Shown here piece by piece: positions 8,075 to 17,648 of a DNA stretch of 64,000 bases. Position 1 is the stretch's first letter. Each line of letters starts with the position of its first letter. The notes under the pieces are model-generated. The model was not told the DNA's origin and searched no databases. It saw only the letters and a list, made by a program, of their open reading frames with translations. Both the position numbers and the translations under genes were made by a program. Source of the stretch: Akkermansia muciniphila (GTDB lineage: Bacteria > Verrucomicrobiota > Verrucomicrobiia > Opitutales > UBA953); the NCBI GenBank assembly GCA_943331445.1, contig CALQLO010000005.1, forward strand, positions 1-64,000. The letters run 5' to 3'.

Positions 8075-8834
8075 TGGCGACTGGTCTGAGTTCCGTGGAG
8101 TCGGCGTGCCGCCTCCGTCGCCCGGCGCAACGATGGCAGACGCTCCGGCGGCCTCGACGGTTCCTTGGGAACAAGGTAAGTCACTCGGCTCTTTCTTTGC
8201 GACGATCCAGGTCGCGATTATGAATCCTTCGAGCTTAGCCACTGGCCGGTATGCTTTCGGCGATTGGGTGGCCTTCTGTTATTTCTCCGTACTGATTAGT
8301 CTGCCTTTTCAACTTATCAGTATCTTGTTTTATGGGAATAAGAACGCCCAGCTCGGCGAGTTGTTAAGTCGCAGTGGCATCCCGACTCTCGCTCAGGCAG
8401 GCCAACAGCTTTTGAATAGCCCACAACCCCCGCTGGTAGCCACACTTGTGGGAGCTATCCTCGGGCTAGCGATCGCCCCGTTCGTGTACGCTTTATTTGC
8501 CGTGATTCACTGGGTTGGGCAGCGCCTTTTTAAGTTTCAAGTCTCGGTAGAGAGAACGACTGCGGCCGCCCTCCTCGCAACGAGTGTCATTGCTGTATTA
8601 ATGGCACCGATTCAGTTGCTTGGATTCAGTTTTGTCGCGCAGATGACTTTCTCGGCGCTACTATTTATTCCTGTCCTTGCTATTTACTTCCGTATCTTCG
8701 GCGCCGCGACGCGCGTGAGTCCCTTGGTCCAGTTCGGTATCTCATGCTTCGTCTGGTTCGTCCTTTGCTGCTGCTGTTGCGTCGCACCGGCTTCTCTGAT
8801 CGGGATGTCCGCCGCGAAGGCCTTCGCGCACTGA
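7938..8834 (+). CDS. GYF_2-domain membrane protein (copy 2)
   Basis: The ATG at 7938 is chosen because it begins the MQIHVARNSAQLG sequence shared with copy 1; an in-frame upstream ATG at 7800 lies inside the previous gene. The 298-residue product has the same GYF_2 domain, a linker, then about four membrane segments (around residues 100-125, 160-190, 205-250 and 265-290). The membrane part is diverged from copy 1, although both end with a Cys cluster (CCCCCVAP here, CCCVC in copy 1). The gene starts 7 bases after copy 1 stops and precedes a DUF2752 gene, so the set reads as one membrane-protein operon. The function is unknown. Confidence 0.8.
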   Translation: MQIHVARNSAQLGIFAPEEITAGLQSGRFLASDLAWREGMPSWTPLGDWSEFRGVGVPPPSPGATMADAPAASTVPWEQGKSLGSFFATIQVAIMNPSSLATGRYAFGDWVAFCYFSVLISLPFQLISILFYGNKNAQLGELLSRSGIPTLAQAGQQLLNSPQPPLVATLVGAILGLAIAPFVYALFAVIHWVGQRLFKFQVSVERTTAAALLATSVIAVLMAPIQLLGFSFVAQMTFSALLFIPVLAIYFRIFGAATRVSPLVQFGISCFVWFVLCCCCCVAPASLIGMSAAKAFAH

Positions 8835-8837
8835 CCG

Positions 8838-9260
8838 GTGTTCCGGCTGATTCGCAGACCTGCTTATCCGGGCGAGCTCAATCACGAGCTCGTCTGGCCG
8901 CTGGTCTTTATCGGTGGGGCCGTGTTCGCGTGGGGTTGGTTCCTGACGGGGCTAAAGTTGCCCGAATGCGTCTTTCATGAGCTCACGGGGCTGCCCTGTC
9001 TCGGCTGCGGTGGCACCCGCTGTGCGCGTCATCTCGTCCATCTCGATTTTAGTCAGGCCTTTCTCTTTCACCCAGGGTTTTTCTTGGTCGTCGTGGCGGC
9101 CGCGCTTTGGACCATCTATTCTGCGGTGTTCTGGGTACGTCGTGATACCCTTCGGCTTCGGCTCGCCATCGACGAGCCCCAAGCCCGTCGCCTTCGGGTG
9201 GTCTTCATCGCCTTACTTGTCGTTCACTGGGCGTGGCAGTGTTACTACCTCACCCGCTGA
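8838..9260 (+). CDS. DUF2752 membrane protein
   Basis: The 140-residue product (GTG start at 8838, three bases after the previous stop) carries the DUF2752 hallmark: a Cys-containing segment CVFHELTGLPCLGCGGTRCARHL followed by FLFHPGF. Membrane segments lie around residues 20-40, 75-98 and 118-136. Family function is unknown; members often sit with other small membrane proteins. The stop overlaps the next start by one base (TGATG at 9258-9262). Confidence 0.85.
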   Translation: MFRLIRRPAYPGELNHELVWPLVFIGGAVFAWGWFLTGLKLPECVFHELTGLPCLGCGGTRCARHLVHLDFSQAFLFHPGFFLVVVAAALWTIYSAVFWVRRDTLRLRLAIDEPQARRLRVVFIALLVVHWAWQCYYLTR

Positions 9261-10207
9261 TGCTGAAGAACCTGCTGAAGTTTCTCGCCTGGGTTGCCGT
9301 GCTCGTCCTGCTGGCGACGGGGGTGCTGGGGCTGGTTTACTACTGTTCGGAACGACCGCAGAAAATGGCCATCGAGCACCGCGTGCTCGACGTCGTCGAT
9401 ACAGTGCGCGAGGACGGCACTTCGCCGAAGAAAGTGGTGGGCGCGCTTGATCGCCTCGCCGACCAGACGGAGGTCATCAAGGGCGACATTGTCCCCGCCC
9501 CTGCGCCTGACCGTAATGCCACCGCGCCTTACGGAGAACCAGAGGATCATCTTGGCCTGAAGCATCTGGCGAATCGCGGCTACTCCGTGGGCTACGACGA
9601 ATCACTGCCCTCGCCGCGTTGGTCCTCCTACCGCGTGTTCCCCTTCAAAGATGTCCACCGGGAACGTCCGTCTAGTTTCAAGCCCGATCCGCGCACGGAT
9701 GCCCGCGTAGTGACTTCCGAATACGTCCGCTCGGGTTATGATCGCGGGCACCTGTCGCCCAACTACGCGATTTCCGTCTGCTATGGCGAAGAGGCCCAGA
9801 AGGAGACGTTCCTTTTGAGTAACATCGTCCCCCAGCTCCACGCGCTCAACGCCGGTCTCTGGAAGGACATGGAGCAGCGCGTGGTGAAGCGTTACGTCGA
9901 GCGCTACGGCACCGTCTGGGTACAAGTCGGCCCCGTCTTTACGGCGCCCCCGGAGAAAAAGGTCGGCCGTCTGCCCGTGCCCTCATCGTTCTGGATGGTC
10001 ATCTCCGAATACGAGGAAGTTGCCCATGGCATCCGCGCTATCGCTTATTTGGTGCCCCACGAGGAGAAATGGCGCGATGCGGAGCTCACGCGCTATGTCG
10101 TGAGTATTCGCCGAATCGAGCAACTGACGGGCCTAGATTTCTTCCCCAAGCTTCCGAAGGCGACGCAGGATCGGCTGGAATCAACGGCTGCTCCGCGCGC
10201 CTGGTGA
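9260..10207 (+). CDS. DNA/RNA non-specific endonuclease (NucA/beta-beta-alpha-metal family), membrane-anchored
   Basis: The 315-residue product starts with a hydrophobic anchor or uncleaved signal (LLKFLAWVAVLVLLATGVLGLVYY), so the catalytic part is outside the cytoplasm. The catalytic motif is SGYDRGHLSPNYA, with the general-base His at residue 164 (codon 9749-9751). The downstream metal-ligand region NIVPQLHALNAGLW matches the family pattern with Asn. Such enzymes degrade extracellular or periplasmic nucleic acid. The ATG at 9260 is preferred over the upstream GTG at 9233, which lies inside the previous gene. The 3' end overlaps the convergent prmB gene by 27 bases. Confidence 0.9.
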   Translation: MLKNLLKFLAWVAVLVLLATGVLGLVYYCSERPQKMAIEHRVLDVVDTVREDGTSPKKVVGALDRLADQTEVIKGDIVPAPAPDRNATAPYGEPEDHLGLKHLANRGYSVGYDESLPSPRWSSYRVFPFKDVHRERPSSFKPDPRTDARVVTSEYVRSGYDRGHLSPNYAISVCYGEEAQKETFLLSNIVPQLHALNAGLWKDMEQRVVKRYVERYGTVWVQVGPVFTAPPEKKVGRLPVPSSFWMVISEYEEVAHGIRAIAYLVPHEEKWRDAELTRYVVSIRRIEQLTGLDFFPKLPKATQDRLESTAAPRAW

Positions 10208-11131
10208 CGGCAGTTCGCGGCGTAAATCCGCGGCGTGGAGCAAGCAGACGCAGTCGGCACCATCCTCCGTTGGCAACCACATCATCGGCAGCTTCGGCCA
10301 CGCTTGATGCATCGCTTTCTGGAGGCCGCCGACCTCGATCACGAGGATGCCGTGCGGCTTGAGGAGTTCGCGCGCCTGAGTCAGCAGTTTACGGATGACA
10401 TCAAGCCCGTCCTTGCCGGAGACCAGTGAGCCTTTGGGCTCTTTTTTAAATTCAGCAGGGAGTCCGCGGTAGATGCCTTCTGGCTCGTACGGCGGATTGC
10501 TCAGGATGAGGTCAAACTTCGGGCCCTTGAACAGCGCCGCCAGCGTATCCGTTTCGTGTAAGGTAATCCGCTGGCCGAGCTTGTGCTCGGCGACATTAAG
10601 CTTCGCCACTTCTAAGGCGGGCGCTGAAAGATCCGTGGCGTGGACGTGGGCCTTCGGGAAGTGCTTGGCCAAGAGAATCGCCAGGCAACCTGAGCCCGTG
10701 CAGGCATCGGCGACATCGGTCACCTGCGCTAGCGGCGGGAGCCACTGCGGAATCGCTTCAGGGATGAGCTCTACGAAATAGGAGCGCGGGATGATCACGC
10801 GCTCGTCGACACGGAAGCGGAGGCCGCCCAGCCAAGCTTCACCGACGAGGTAGCCGGTGGGCACGCGGTCGAAGACGCGGCGCTCCACGAGGCGCAGAAA
10901 GGCGGCCTTCTCTTTTACCGTCAGGGCTCGCTTAAAGCAGGAAGGAAGTTTTTCCCAGGCGAGGCCCGTGGCGTGCCCCATGAGCGTCAGAGACTCCTCT
11001 TCCGCGTTCACGAAGCCTTGCCCGTGCGCGATGCCGGCCGACTTGAACAACTTATTAGCGAAGCCTAAACAATCACCGCCCGTTTTGAGGCGGGCGGTGA
11101 TAGCAGGAGTCGGGCGCGTGGGGGCGCTCAT
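10181..11131 (-). CDS. prmB: Protein-(glutamine-N5) methyltransferase, PrmB-like (ribosomal protein L3)
   Basis: The 316-residue product is a class I SAM-dependent methyltransferase of the HemK/PrmB family that methylates Gln in NPPY-recognised fashion. The order of motifs is: GYLVGEAWLGGLRFRVDERVIIPRSYFVELI (PrmB-type RSxxxELI, where PrmC has RPETE), SAM motif DACTGSGCLAILLA, and catalytic SNPPYEPE. The RSYFVELI variant and an N-terminal helical domain favour PrmB over PrmC, and a separate prmC lies at 52745. PrmB methylates ribosomal protein L3. The extra C-terminus beyond the domain is Arg/Ser-rich. Confidence 0.88.
   Translation of the reverse strand: MSAPTRPTPAITARLKTGGDCLGFANKLFKSAGIAHGQGFVNAEEESLTLMGHATGLAWEKLPSCFKRALTVKEKAAFLRLVERRVFDRVPTGYLVGEAWLGGLRFRVDERVIIPRSYFVELIPEAIPQWLPPLAQVTDVADACTGSGCLAILLAKHFPKAHVHATDLSAPALEVAKLNVAEHKLGQRITLHETDTLAALFKGPKFDLILSNPPYEPEGIYRGLPAEFKKEPKGSLVSGKDGLDVIRKLLTQARELLKPHGILVIEVGGLQKAMHQAWPKLPMMWLPTEDGADCVCLLHAADLRRELPSPGARSSR
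11072..11101. repeat. 11-bp inverted repeat inside the first codons of prmB
   Basis: ATCACCGCCCG at 11072-11082 and its exact complement at 11091-11101 are separated by 8 bases. It lies in codons 11-20 of prmB, where a strong hairpin could affect translation initiation. It is not followed by a T run in either direction. Confidence 0.7.
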
Positions 11132-11149
11132 CGTCGGCGGCCAAGCCGC

Positions 11150-12526
11150 TTAGGTGAGCGGGGCGGCGGACCAGAGTTCCTTCGGGGTGCGTTCGAAGAA
11201 GTCCTCAAGGTACTTCGTCGTCGCGCCACCTTGGCGGAAAGCCGGATCCTTCATGATCGCACGGCAAACCGGGATCGTGGTGTGGATGCCGCGGATGATG
11301 TACTCGCCGAGGGCGCGGTGCATGCGGTCCAGGGCCTTCTGGCGGGTGGCGCCGACCGAGATCAGCTTCGCCACCATGGAATCGTAAAGGGGTGGGATGA
11401 CGTACCCCGAGTAGCAGTGCGAGTCGACGCGGATACCGTGGCCGCCGGGCGTGTAGTAAAGGCCGATGGTGCCGGGGCTCGGGGCGAAGTTGCGGGCTGG
11501 GTCTTCGGCATTGATGCGGCACTCGATCGCGTGGCCGGTCATCTTGATATCCTTCTGAGAGAGTTCGAGCTTCTCGCCGCACGCGATGAGAATCTGGCGG
11601 CGGACGAGGTCGATGTCGGTGACTTCTTCGGTGACGCCGTGCTCCACCTGGATGCGCGTGTTCATCTCCATGAAGTAATACTTACCGTTCTTATCGACGA
11701 GGAACTCAATCGTGCCGGCGTTTTGGTAGCCGATGGTCTCGGCGAGTTTGACCGCGACTTTGCCCATCTCCTCGCGGAGTTTCGGGGTCAGGAACGGGGA
11801 AGGGGATTCTTCGATCAGTTTCTGGTGGCGGCGCTGCACGGAGCAGTCGCGTTCACCGAGGTGGATGACCTTGCCGTGCTCGTCGCCCAGTAGCTGGAAC
11901 TCGATGTGACGGGGCTGCTCGATATACTTTTCGATGTAGACGCGGCCATCACCGAAGGCCTTTTCGGCTTCGGCTCGGGCGCTTTCAAATTCTTTAGCGA
12001 AGGCCGCCGCATTATGGACGATGCGCATGCCTTTGCCGCCGCCACCGGCGACAGCCTTGACGATGACCGGGAAACCAATGCGCTGGGCCTCTTTGATGGC
12101 TTCGCGCTGATTATCGACGGGACCGTCGGTACCAGGCACGCAAGGAACCTTGGCCTTGGCGGCAGTCTGGCGGGCCATTGCCTTGTCGCCCATCAGGCCG
12201 ATGGTGTCAGGGCGGGGGCCGATAAACTTGATATTGGCGGCGGCACACTTCTCAGCGAAGCCTTTACGCTCGGAGAGGAAGCCGTAGCCAGGGTGGATGG
12301 CGTCGACGTTGGTAATCTCTGCCGCCGAGATGATGCGGTCTTCGCGGAGGTAGGAGTCTTTGCTCGGTCCAGGTCCGATGCAGACGGCCTCATCGGCCAA
12401 CTGCACGTGGAGGGACTGTTCGTCGGCCTGAGAATATACGGCGACGGTCTTAATGCCCAGCTCGCGGCAGGCACGGATGACGCGAAGGGCGATTTCGCCG
12501 CGATTGGCGATGAGGATCTTATTCAT
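11150..12526 (-). CDS. accC: Biotin carboxylase subunit of acetyl-CoA carboxylase
   Basis: The 458-residue enzyme carboxylates the biotin of AccB with ATP and bicarbonate, the first half-reaction of malonyl-CoA synthesis. It shows the N-terminal [20 protein letters not shown], the ATP-grasp Gly loop [12 protein letters not shown], the [15 protein letters not shown] segment, and [13 protein letters not shown] with the catalytic Arg region. Length matches AccC of about 450 residues. It is 16 bases downstream of accB, the usual accB-accC operon order. Carboxyltransferase genes are not in the window. Confidence 0.97.
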   Translation of the reverse strand: MNKILIANRGEIALRVIRACRELGIKTVAVYSQADEQSLHVQLADEAVCIGPGPSKDSYLREDRIISAAEITNVDAIHPGYGFLSERKGFAEKCAAANIKFIGPRPDTIGLMGDKAMARQTAAKAKVPCVPGTDGPVDNQREAIKEAQRIGFPVIVKAVAGGGGKGMRIVHNAAAFAKEFESARAEAEKAFGDGRVYIEKYIEQPRHIEFQLLGDEHGKVIHLGERDCSVQRRHQKLIEESPSPFLTPKLREEMGKVAVKLAETIGYQNAGTIEFLVDKNGKYYFMEMNTRIQVEHGVTEEVTDIDLVRRQILIACGEKLELSQKDIKMTGHAIECRINAEDPARNFAPSPGTIGLYYTPGGHGIRVDSHCYSGYVIPPLYDSMVAKLISVGATRQKALDRMHRALGEYIIRGIHTTIPVCRAIMKDPAFRQGGATTKYLEDFFERTPKELWSAAPLT

Positions 12527-12542
12527 GCTCGGCAGTCGGCGT

Positions 12543-13013
12543 TCAGCCGACCTTCACGCGGAAGAGGGGCTGGCCGAATTCGACCGAGGTGCCGTTGGCC
12601 ACGAGGCATTCGACAACCGTTCCCGAAATCTCGGACTGAATTTCGTTCATCACCTTCATGGCCTCGATGATGCAGACCACGGAATCCGCCTTAATGGGCG
12701 AGCCGACGGTGACGAAGGGAGGATTTTCCGGGGAAGGGGTGGCGTAGTAGGTGCCGACCATCGGGGACGTGACCAGCTTGATGCTGGGGTCCGCCACGGC
12801 AGGGGCGGGGGCGGCAGCCGGGGCGGCAGCGGCCACAGGGGCGGCTGGGACCGCCGCGGGGGCCGCGGCGGGAGCCGGGGCTCCGGCAGGCGCAGCCCGT
12901 CCAGGCACGTCGCGCTTAATGCGCAGCTTGAATTCTTGGTCCTGGATCTCGAACTCGGAAAGGTCCGACTTCTTCATCAAATCCACGACTTGTTTAATCT
13001 TATTTAGGTCCAA
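12543..13013 (-). CDS. accB: Biotin carboxyl carrier protein of acetyl-CoA carboxylase
   Basis: The 156-residue carrier begins (M)[17 protein letters not shown], which aligns with the start of known AccB proteins. A long Ala/Pro-rich linker (about residues 37-75) leads to the biotinyl domain with [10 protein letters not shown], whose Lys is biotinylated. I choose the TTG at 13013-13011 as start. It gives the canonical N-terminus and has GGAGG (minus strand, 13026-13022) eight bases upstream, whereas upstream ATGs add unmatched residues. A promoter-like sequence overlies the rejected upstream codons. Confidence 0.93.
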   Translation of the reverse strand: MDLNKIKQVVDLMKKSDLSEFEIQDQEFKLRIKRDVPGRAAPAGAPAPAAAPAAVPAAPVAAAAPAAAPAPAVADPSIKLVTSPMVGTYYATPSPENPPFVTVGSPIKADSVVCIIEAMKVMNEIQSEISGTVVECLVANGTSVEFGQPLFRVKVG

Positions 13014-13021
13014 GGTTTTGT

Positions 13022-13026
13022 CCTCC
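13022..13026 (-). promoter_or_regulatory. Ribosome binding site that fixes the TTG start of accB
   Basis: Minus-strand GGAGG lies 8 bases before TTG at 13013. It is one of the few clear Shine-Dalgarno sequences in the window and decides in favour of the TTG start. Confidence 0.8.
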
Positions 13027-13043
13027 GTAAGGGGGTGTCCCAT

Positions 13044-13073
13044 TAGATACAGGGCAACGCGGGGGTAAATCAA
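13044..13073 (-). promoter_or_regulatory. Candidate sigma-70-type promoter of accBC
   Basis: Minus-strand TTGATT (13073-13068), an 18-base spacer and TATCTA (13049-13044) lie just upstream of the accB ribosome binding site. Transcription would begin around 13037, giving a leader of roughly 25 bases. It is judged by eye only. Confidence 0.4.
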
Positions 13074-13077
13074 CCCC

Positions 13078-15810
13078 TCATTCCTTAATTTCGTCAGGAA
13101 TCTTACCTAAGTGGTTATCCTTCTTAGACTTAATGATATCTTTCAGGCTGGGTAGGGCGCTGGTTTCTGGCTTAGAAAGGGGCCCTTTTACCTTAATCTT
13201 AGTAAGGCTGACCAGGGTCCGGTTCAGGTTCAGGAGGTCCAATGGGTTGAACCCCCCTTTGCGAGGTAGGGAAAAGTCTCCTTCAAAGTCCATCGTGGAG
13301 GTCATCAGGTCGATCTCGCCGGCGAGGACGAGCCGAGCTTGTGGCCCGCTGATGACGGTCTCGGGAAGGTAGGCCCGCCCCCCCTGACAACCAAACTTTC
13401 CTTCAGCATGGGTCAGTTCATAGGTGGTCGATTCGACCCCTAGGGTCTCCAGAATCGTCGAGATACCGCCCAGTAGCCTTACCTTTCGGAGTTCGGGGTC
13501 TTGCAGGGAGAACTTGCCCAGGCCTTTTAACTGGCGGGGATTATCTACATCGAGGTGGCCGGAGAAATCGAAGTCGAGTTTAGCCGGTGCCCGGATGGCG
13601 GCAGGGGCGGCGGTGACTACGGGCTTGTCGGTGGGGCTGGTGAGTTCGCCGACCATCTTGGTGATTTGGACGGGGTCGGCGCCGCGCAACTGAAGCTGCA
13701 ACTTCGTCTGATGAAGCGGGTCGCCGTTCATCGTCAATTCGGCTTGGCCGCCCGCCAACCCAAGTTTGGCGCTGACGGACATGCCACTCGTCTGGCTTGA
13801 AGTGGTGAGTTGGAGGTCTCGTCCGCTGATGCCCCACGCACGGAAGTCGCCGACGCAGGAGACGCTCGCGCTTACCGTCGGCCCATTGACTCCGGGTTGG
13901 AGGAGAAGGTCCATCCGGTGATCCGTAGGCAGCACGACGCCCCGCAGTGCTTCGCTGAGCTCTTTGCTGGCGCAACGAGCAGCCACCCAGGGCTGGATAT
14001 TGCCGCTAAGTTTGACGACCGGCCCGGCTACCGCCAACGGCTTGGACCAATCCCAAGAGGCCAAACCGTCGACGAATCCGTCCGCCTCGGTGATGCCACC
14101 CGCGAGATGATGCAGGCCGATGAGAGTGCGATGCTCGTCGGCGTCGACGCCGACTTCGACGCGACGGAACGGTGCGCCCATGAACTGGAAGTTTTCCAGC
14201 AAGACCCGTCCGCGAACAATCCCCTTGGGAGACCCCCAGTGGCTTTCCACATCAATGAAGGCATAGGGATGCTGTTTGGGCTCGAGGATTTTCCAGAGCG
14301 AAATCCACCAGCCGCCTAAGACGTGGTCGAGGGACTGGGGTTGAAGCTCGCCATTGAGGTGGAGCATGAACGCCCCGCCGGGAGTCAGCGAGCAATCGGC
14401 CTCACCTGTGATCGAAGCGAGGCGTAGGTCCCGTAATCGGAGTGGTGCGATGGTGCGATGCGGGTCGAAGTCGAAGCGGGTCCGTAAGGGCAAACCGCGT
14501 CCGGGGGAAATCGTGGCGGCGGAAAGCCCGAGTCCACTGAAACCTGTGCAGCTGATTTCGCCACTCGCGTTCAGGAGTTCACCCGCTGGGGTGAGCCGGA
14601 TTTTGGCGTCGCGGAGTAGCAGGTCACCGCTCAGTTGAAGCGCGGCGGATTTTACGACCTCGGCGACGGCGGGAATGGCGGTGACTTCCGGCGCGAAGAT
14701 GCGCGCGTGGTCGACGGCGATCTCCGTGGCGCCATTGGCGGCTCGTGCATAACGCCCTTCGGCAATGGAGCTCGCGGTGAGGACACCGAACTCCATCTGC
14801 CAGGCGCCCTTCGCCGTCGGTTGGCCGACGAGGCGGAGTTGGGCGTGGCCCCAAGGTTCGAAGCTAAGGTCACCGATGGTCGCGGCGATGCGGAGTTGGT
14901 CCGCCCGGTCGCTGCCTTGGGCCGTCAGGCGGATGCGCCGCGCACCTTTGCCCTGCCAGGAGAACTCATCCGCGGCACCGCGTGCATGCCAGGCTGTTAG
15001 TTGGCCTAGTCGGGAAAGTCGGAGGTCTCCGCGCAGCTCTAAGGAGCGCACTTGGATGAGGCCCAATCCTTTATCCGCCCAGTCATTACCGAATAGGGCG
15101 TGCGCGCTAATGTCTGCCCCGCCTTCAGGATTACCCGCACAACGCACCGCGATCGTGGCTCCGCCCGAGCGTTCCGCCGCGCCGAGAATCTGCTCCGCCT
15201 GGGAGAATGCTTGGGCGACGAGCCGGGCGAGCGGGAGGGGCTTTTCCGCCTGGCGGGATTCTTCCCGGAGTCTCAGCAAGGATACGGGCAACTCACCTTC
15301 GGCGTTAAGCGTCAGTTTGCCGGCCCGAATCTGGAATGACCGGAGGATGAGCCAACGGCCCTCTTGGGTGATATCCGCGACGACGGCCTCGGTGAGGGCG
15401 TGACGCTGTCCATCGAGCGCGACGGACGCCGGGCACCAGAGGCGCGCACCGTTTAGGCGCAGTCGGGTCGGCTCAATTTGCCCGACCATGAGTTGGCCTG
15501 AGTTGAGCGCGAGCTCCAGCCGCGTGGCGGTAAAAATCTCCCCGGTGAGTCCGTCCAAGCCCACCGTCAGGTCGTCGGCCGCGATGGTCAGGTCTGGCAT
15601 GATCCAGAGATTGCGCGTCTGCAGGTGGATGCCCGCGCGGGCGAGGCGTTGGACAATCATGTCGGCCGCGAAGTCCGGCATCTGTACCGCATGATCAAGG
15701 GTGGCGACCCACCACAATGTTAGCTGGACGGGGAGCAGGAGCAGCAGGCAGGTGTTCGTCAACCCACGCAGGAATCTACGAATGGGAGACTTTGCTGACG
15801 GCACCTTCAT
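13078..15810 (-). CDS. AsmA/YhdP-like large membrane-anchored protein
   Basis: The 910-residue product has one N-terminal membrane anchor (about residues 16-36, [19 protein letters not shown]) and a long beta-rich periplasmic part. This holds repeated strand patterns such as [19 protein letters not shown] and [21 protein letters not shown]. The C-terminal domain, with [23 protein letters not shown] followed by [37 protein letters not shown], is the typical AsmA_2/YhdP end. Proteins of this class are proposed to bridge the envelope and carry phospholipids. It overlaps the upstream DUF4340 gene by four bases (ATGA), so it is the last gene of the Gld-type operon. Confidence 0.8.
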   Translation of the reverse strand: MKVPSAKSPIRRFLRGLTNTCLLLLLPVQLTLWWVATLDHAVQMPDFAADMIVQRLARAGIHLQTRNLWIMPDLTIAADDLTVGLDGLTGEIFTATRLELALNSGQLMVGQIEPTRLRLNGARLWCPASVALDGQRHALTEAVVADITQEGRWLILRSFQIRAGKLTLNAEGELPVSLLRLREESRQAEKPLPLARLVAQAFSQAEQILGAAERSGGATIAVRCAGNPEGGADISAHALFGNDWADKGLGLIQVRSLELRGDLRLSRLGQLTAWHARGAADEFSWQGKGARRIRLTAQGSDRADQLRIAATIGDLSFEPWGHAQLRLVGQPTAKGAWQMEFGVLTASSIAEGRYARAANGATEIAVDHARIFAPEVTAIPAVAEVVKSAALQLSGDLLLRDAKIRLTPAGELLNASGEISCTGFSGLGLSAATISPGRGLPLRTRFDFDPHRTIAPLRLRDLRLASITGEADCSLTPGGAFMLHLNGELQPQSLDHVLGGWWISLWKILEPKQHPYAFIDVESHWGSPKGIVRGRVLLENFQFMGAPFRRVEVGVDADEHRTLIGLHHLAGGITEADGFVDGLASWDWSKPLAVAGPVVKLSGNIQPWVAARCASKELSEALRGVVLPTDHRMDLLLQPGVNGPTVSASVSCVGDFRAWGISGRDLQLTTSSQTSGMSVSAKLGLAGGQAELTMNGDPLHQTKLQLQLRGADPVQITKMVGELTSPTDKPVVTAAPAAIRAPAKLDFDFSGHLDVDNPRQLKGLGKFSLQDPELRKVRLLGGISTILETLGVESTTYELTHAEGKFGCQGGRAYLPETVISGPQARLVLAGEIDLMTSTMDFEGDFSLPRKGGFNPLDLLNLNRTLVSLTKIKVKGPLSKPETSALPSLKDIIKSKKDNHLGKIPDEIKE

Positions 15811-17642
15811 CGGCCGACTTCGGTCAGTAGGGGGGTCAGGATTTCCGCCAGTCCGGCCTCGAGGATGAATTCATCATCATCCCCTTCGTCACGCAGGAGC
15901 ACCGAGCGATTATTGAAGGGCGCGGAGCAGAGATAGGTGCGGAAAGTCTCGCTGGCAGCGGCACCGCCGGTCGCCGCTTGATCGGTGACCCGGAGGGCGA
16001 ACTTCCAGCCACCGGCCCCGACGTCGCGTCTAGGGAATTCGGCCGCCTTCACATCCGCGAGGCCTACGGCGGTGCGGCGGGCGCTGGCTGGATCCAGTCG
16101 TCCGGTCCCCGCCCAATTGCCATCCGGACCGAGGCGCGCTTCGCCGAGCACTTTGCCGTCAGGATGTGAGATGAGTCGGAGCCCGCTGACCTTGGCGCCC
16201 TGGGGGAGCTCGGCGACCGTGCGCTTACGCCAAGCTTGCGGGTCTACATTTTGATGCCCGCCATTGAGCAGTGAGATGTCGCAAATCGCGGCGAGCGGCG
16301 AGCCCTTGGCGTGCACCACGCGCGTGCCGACACCCTTATCTGGATCATCTGAGAAGGTGAGCAGGATGCGTTCGGCCCCGAATTCAAGCTCGAGTGACTG
16401 CAGCGAAGTGGTTCCGGGATTCGATTGATTGAGCACGGCTGGCACCGTCCCGCCGTCAGTAGTCTTGCGGCGGGTGGCGCGCAGCTGGGAGACGCCGTCG
16501 AGGAAGCGGGCGACGAGTCGGGTATCGGCCTCTCGGCGTTTGGTGGCCGTCGTGCCTGGGGCGACGGGGATCTCCCAGCGGGCTTCGCCGCTGGTGCCGT
16601 CAAGACGGTGCAAGGTGATGGAGCGACCGCCCGCGGCGATGGTGAAGCCAGTGACTAAGGCTGGGTCGAAATCGGCGGGTCGTGAGGCGGCGAGTGTCTC
16701 CCGGATGCGGAACCAGTCACGCAGGAGTTGGGCTTCAATCAGGAACACCGAGGCATTGTCCTCAAGCTTAGCGCAGTGGAGGGTGGGTTGCCCTGGGGCG
16801 GGCTTGCCGATGAGTAATACCTGTCGGCGGGAATTACCTTCGAGGGCGATGCGGAGCGTCGGGGTGGAAAGGCCGGAGGCCTCATCCGCGAGCGTGGCAA
16901 ACTTACTGGCGCGCAGGTTGGTGAGTTCGGCGATGATCTTGATGGCGGTGTCGGCATCGGCCAAGGCGTCGAAGGGCGCCTCAAAGCGCCACTCGGGGAG
17001 TTGCGTCTTCCGGCCTGGGCGTGGCCGGGTCTCATTCGTCAGTGAAGTGACGCTCTCCACCTCTTTAATTTTTTGCCGGACCGAGACGGTCCGCGCTTCG
17101 AAGTCAGCAATCTCGAAGATTTTATCCACGCGGTAACTTTCGGCTTTGGAGGCGAGGGCGGCTGCCATTGCCTCAGGCAGCGGGATGATGCGTTGGCCGC
17201 CGTCGGTGAGGAGGAAGTGATGACGGGTGGATGGCTGGATACCAATTTTCACCTCGACGGCCTGGCCGGTCTCGCCGGCGATGCGGAGTGTCCACTTGGG
17301 CGCGGCCAAGCCGTAAGCTTCTAAACTCGAGCCGTTCGCTTTGACTTCGCTGGCGGCGAAGCCGTTGTCGGCGCTAATGAAGCGGAGTTCATCGAGCAGC
17401 CGCTGGACGGACCAGATATTAGCCGGCCATTCGAATGGCTCGGTCACGCGCCAATATGAACTACGCTTCTCGAGGACGATGCGCTCCGCCCCTTCGATGA
17501 TGGTCACCTTGACGGGTTCGGCTGGAAAGAGCTGCGCCTGACTGGAGGCGATGGGTTGGTGGCTGTACGTGGCCTTCCAGACGAGCACGAACGCGATCAG
17601 GTTGGCGACCAGCAGGATGATAGTGGTGCGGGAGATCCGCAT
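15807..17642 (-). CDS. DUF4340 domain protein
   Basis: The 611-residue product has a single N-terminal membrane segment (TTIILLVANLIAFVLVW) and an extracytoplasmic part. DUF4340 features are visible in the N-terminal third: VTIIEGAERIVLEKRSSYWRVTEPFEWPAN, RLLDELRFISADNGF, and LEAYGLAAPKWTLRI. In the C-terminal part similar modules seem to recur. DUF4340 proteins regularly follow GldG genes, and here the gene starts 6 bases after gldG ends and overlaps the AsmA-like gene. The molecular function is unknown; the context suggests an envelope ABC system. Confidence 0.88.
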   Translation of the reverse strand: MRISRTTIILLVANLIAFVLVWKATYSHQPIASSQAQLFPAEPVKVTIIEGAERIVLEKRSSYWRVTEPFEWPANIWSVQRLLDELRFISADNGFAASEVKANGSSLEAYGLAAPKWTLRIAGETGQAVEVKIGIQPSTRHHFLLTDGGQRIIPLPEAMAAALASKAESYRVDKIFEIADFEARTVSVRQKIKEVESVTSLTNETRPRPGRKTQLPEWRFEAPFDALADADTAIKIIAELTNLRASKFATLADEASGLSTPTLRIALEGNSRRQVLLIGKPAPGQPTLHCAKLEDNASVFLIEAQLLRDWFRIRETLAASRPADFDPALVTGFTIAAGGRSITLHRLDGTSGEARWEIPVAPGTTATKRREADTRLVARFLDGVSQLRATRRKTTDGGTVPAVLNQSNPGTTSLQSLELEFGAERILLTFSDDPDKGVGTRVVHAKGSPLAAICDISLLNGGHQNVDPQAWRKRTVAELPQGAKVSGLRLISHPDGKVLGEARLGPDGNWAGTGRLDPASARRTAVGLADVKAAEFPRRDVGAGGWKFALRVTDQAATGGAAASETFRTYLCSAPFNNRSVLLRDEGDDDEFILEAGLAEILTPLLTEVGR

Positions 17643-17648
17643 GAGGGC

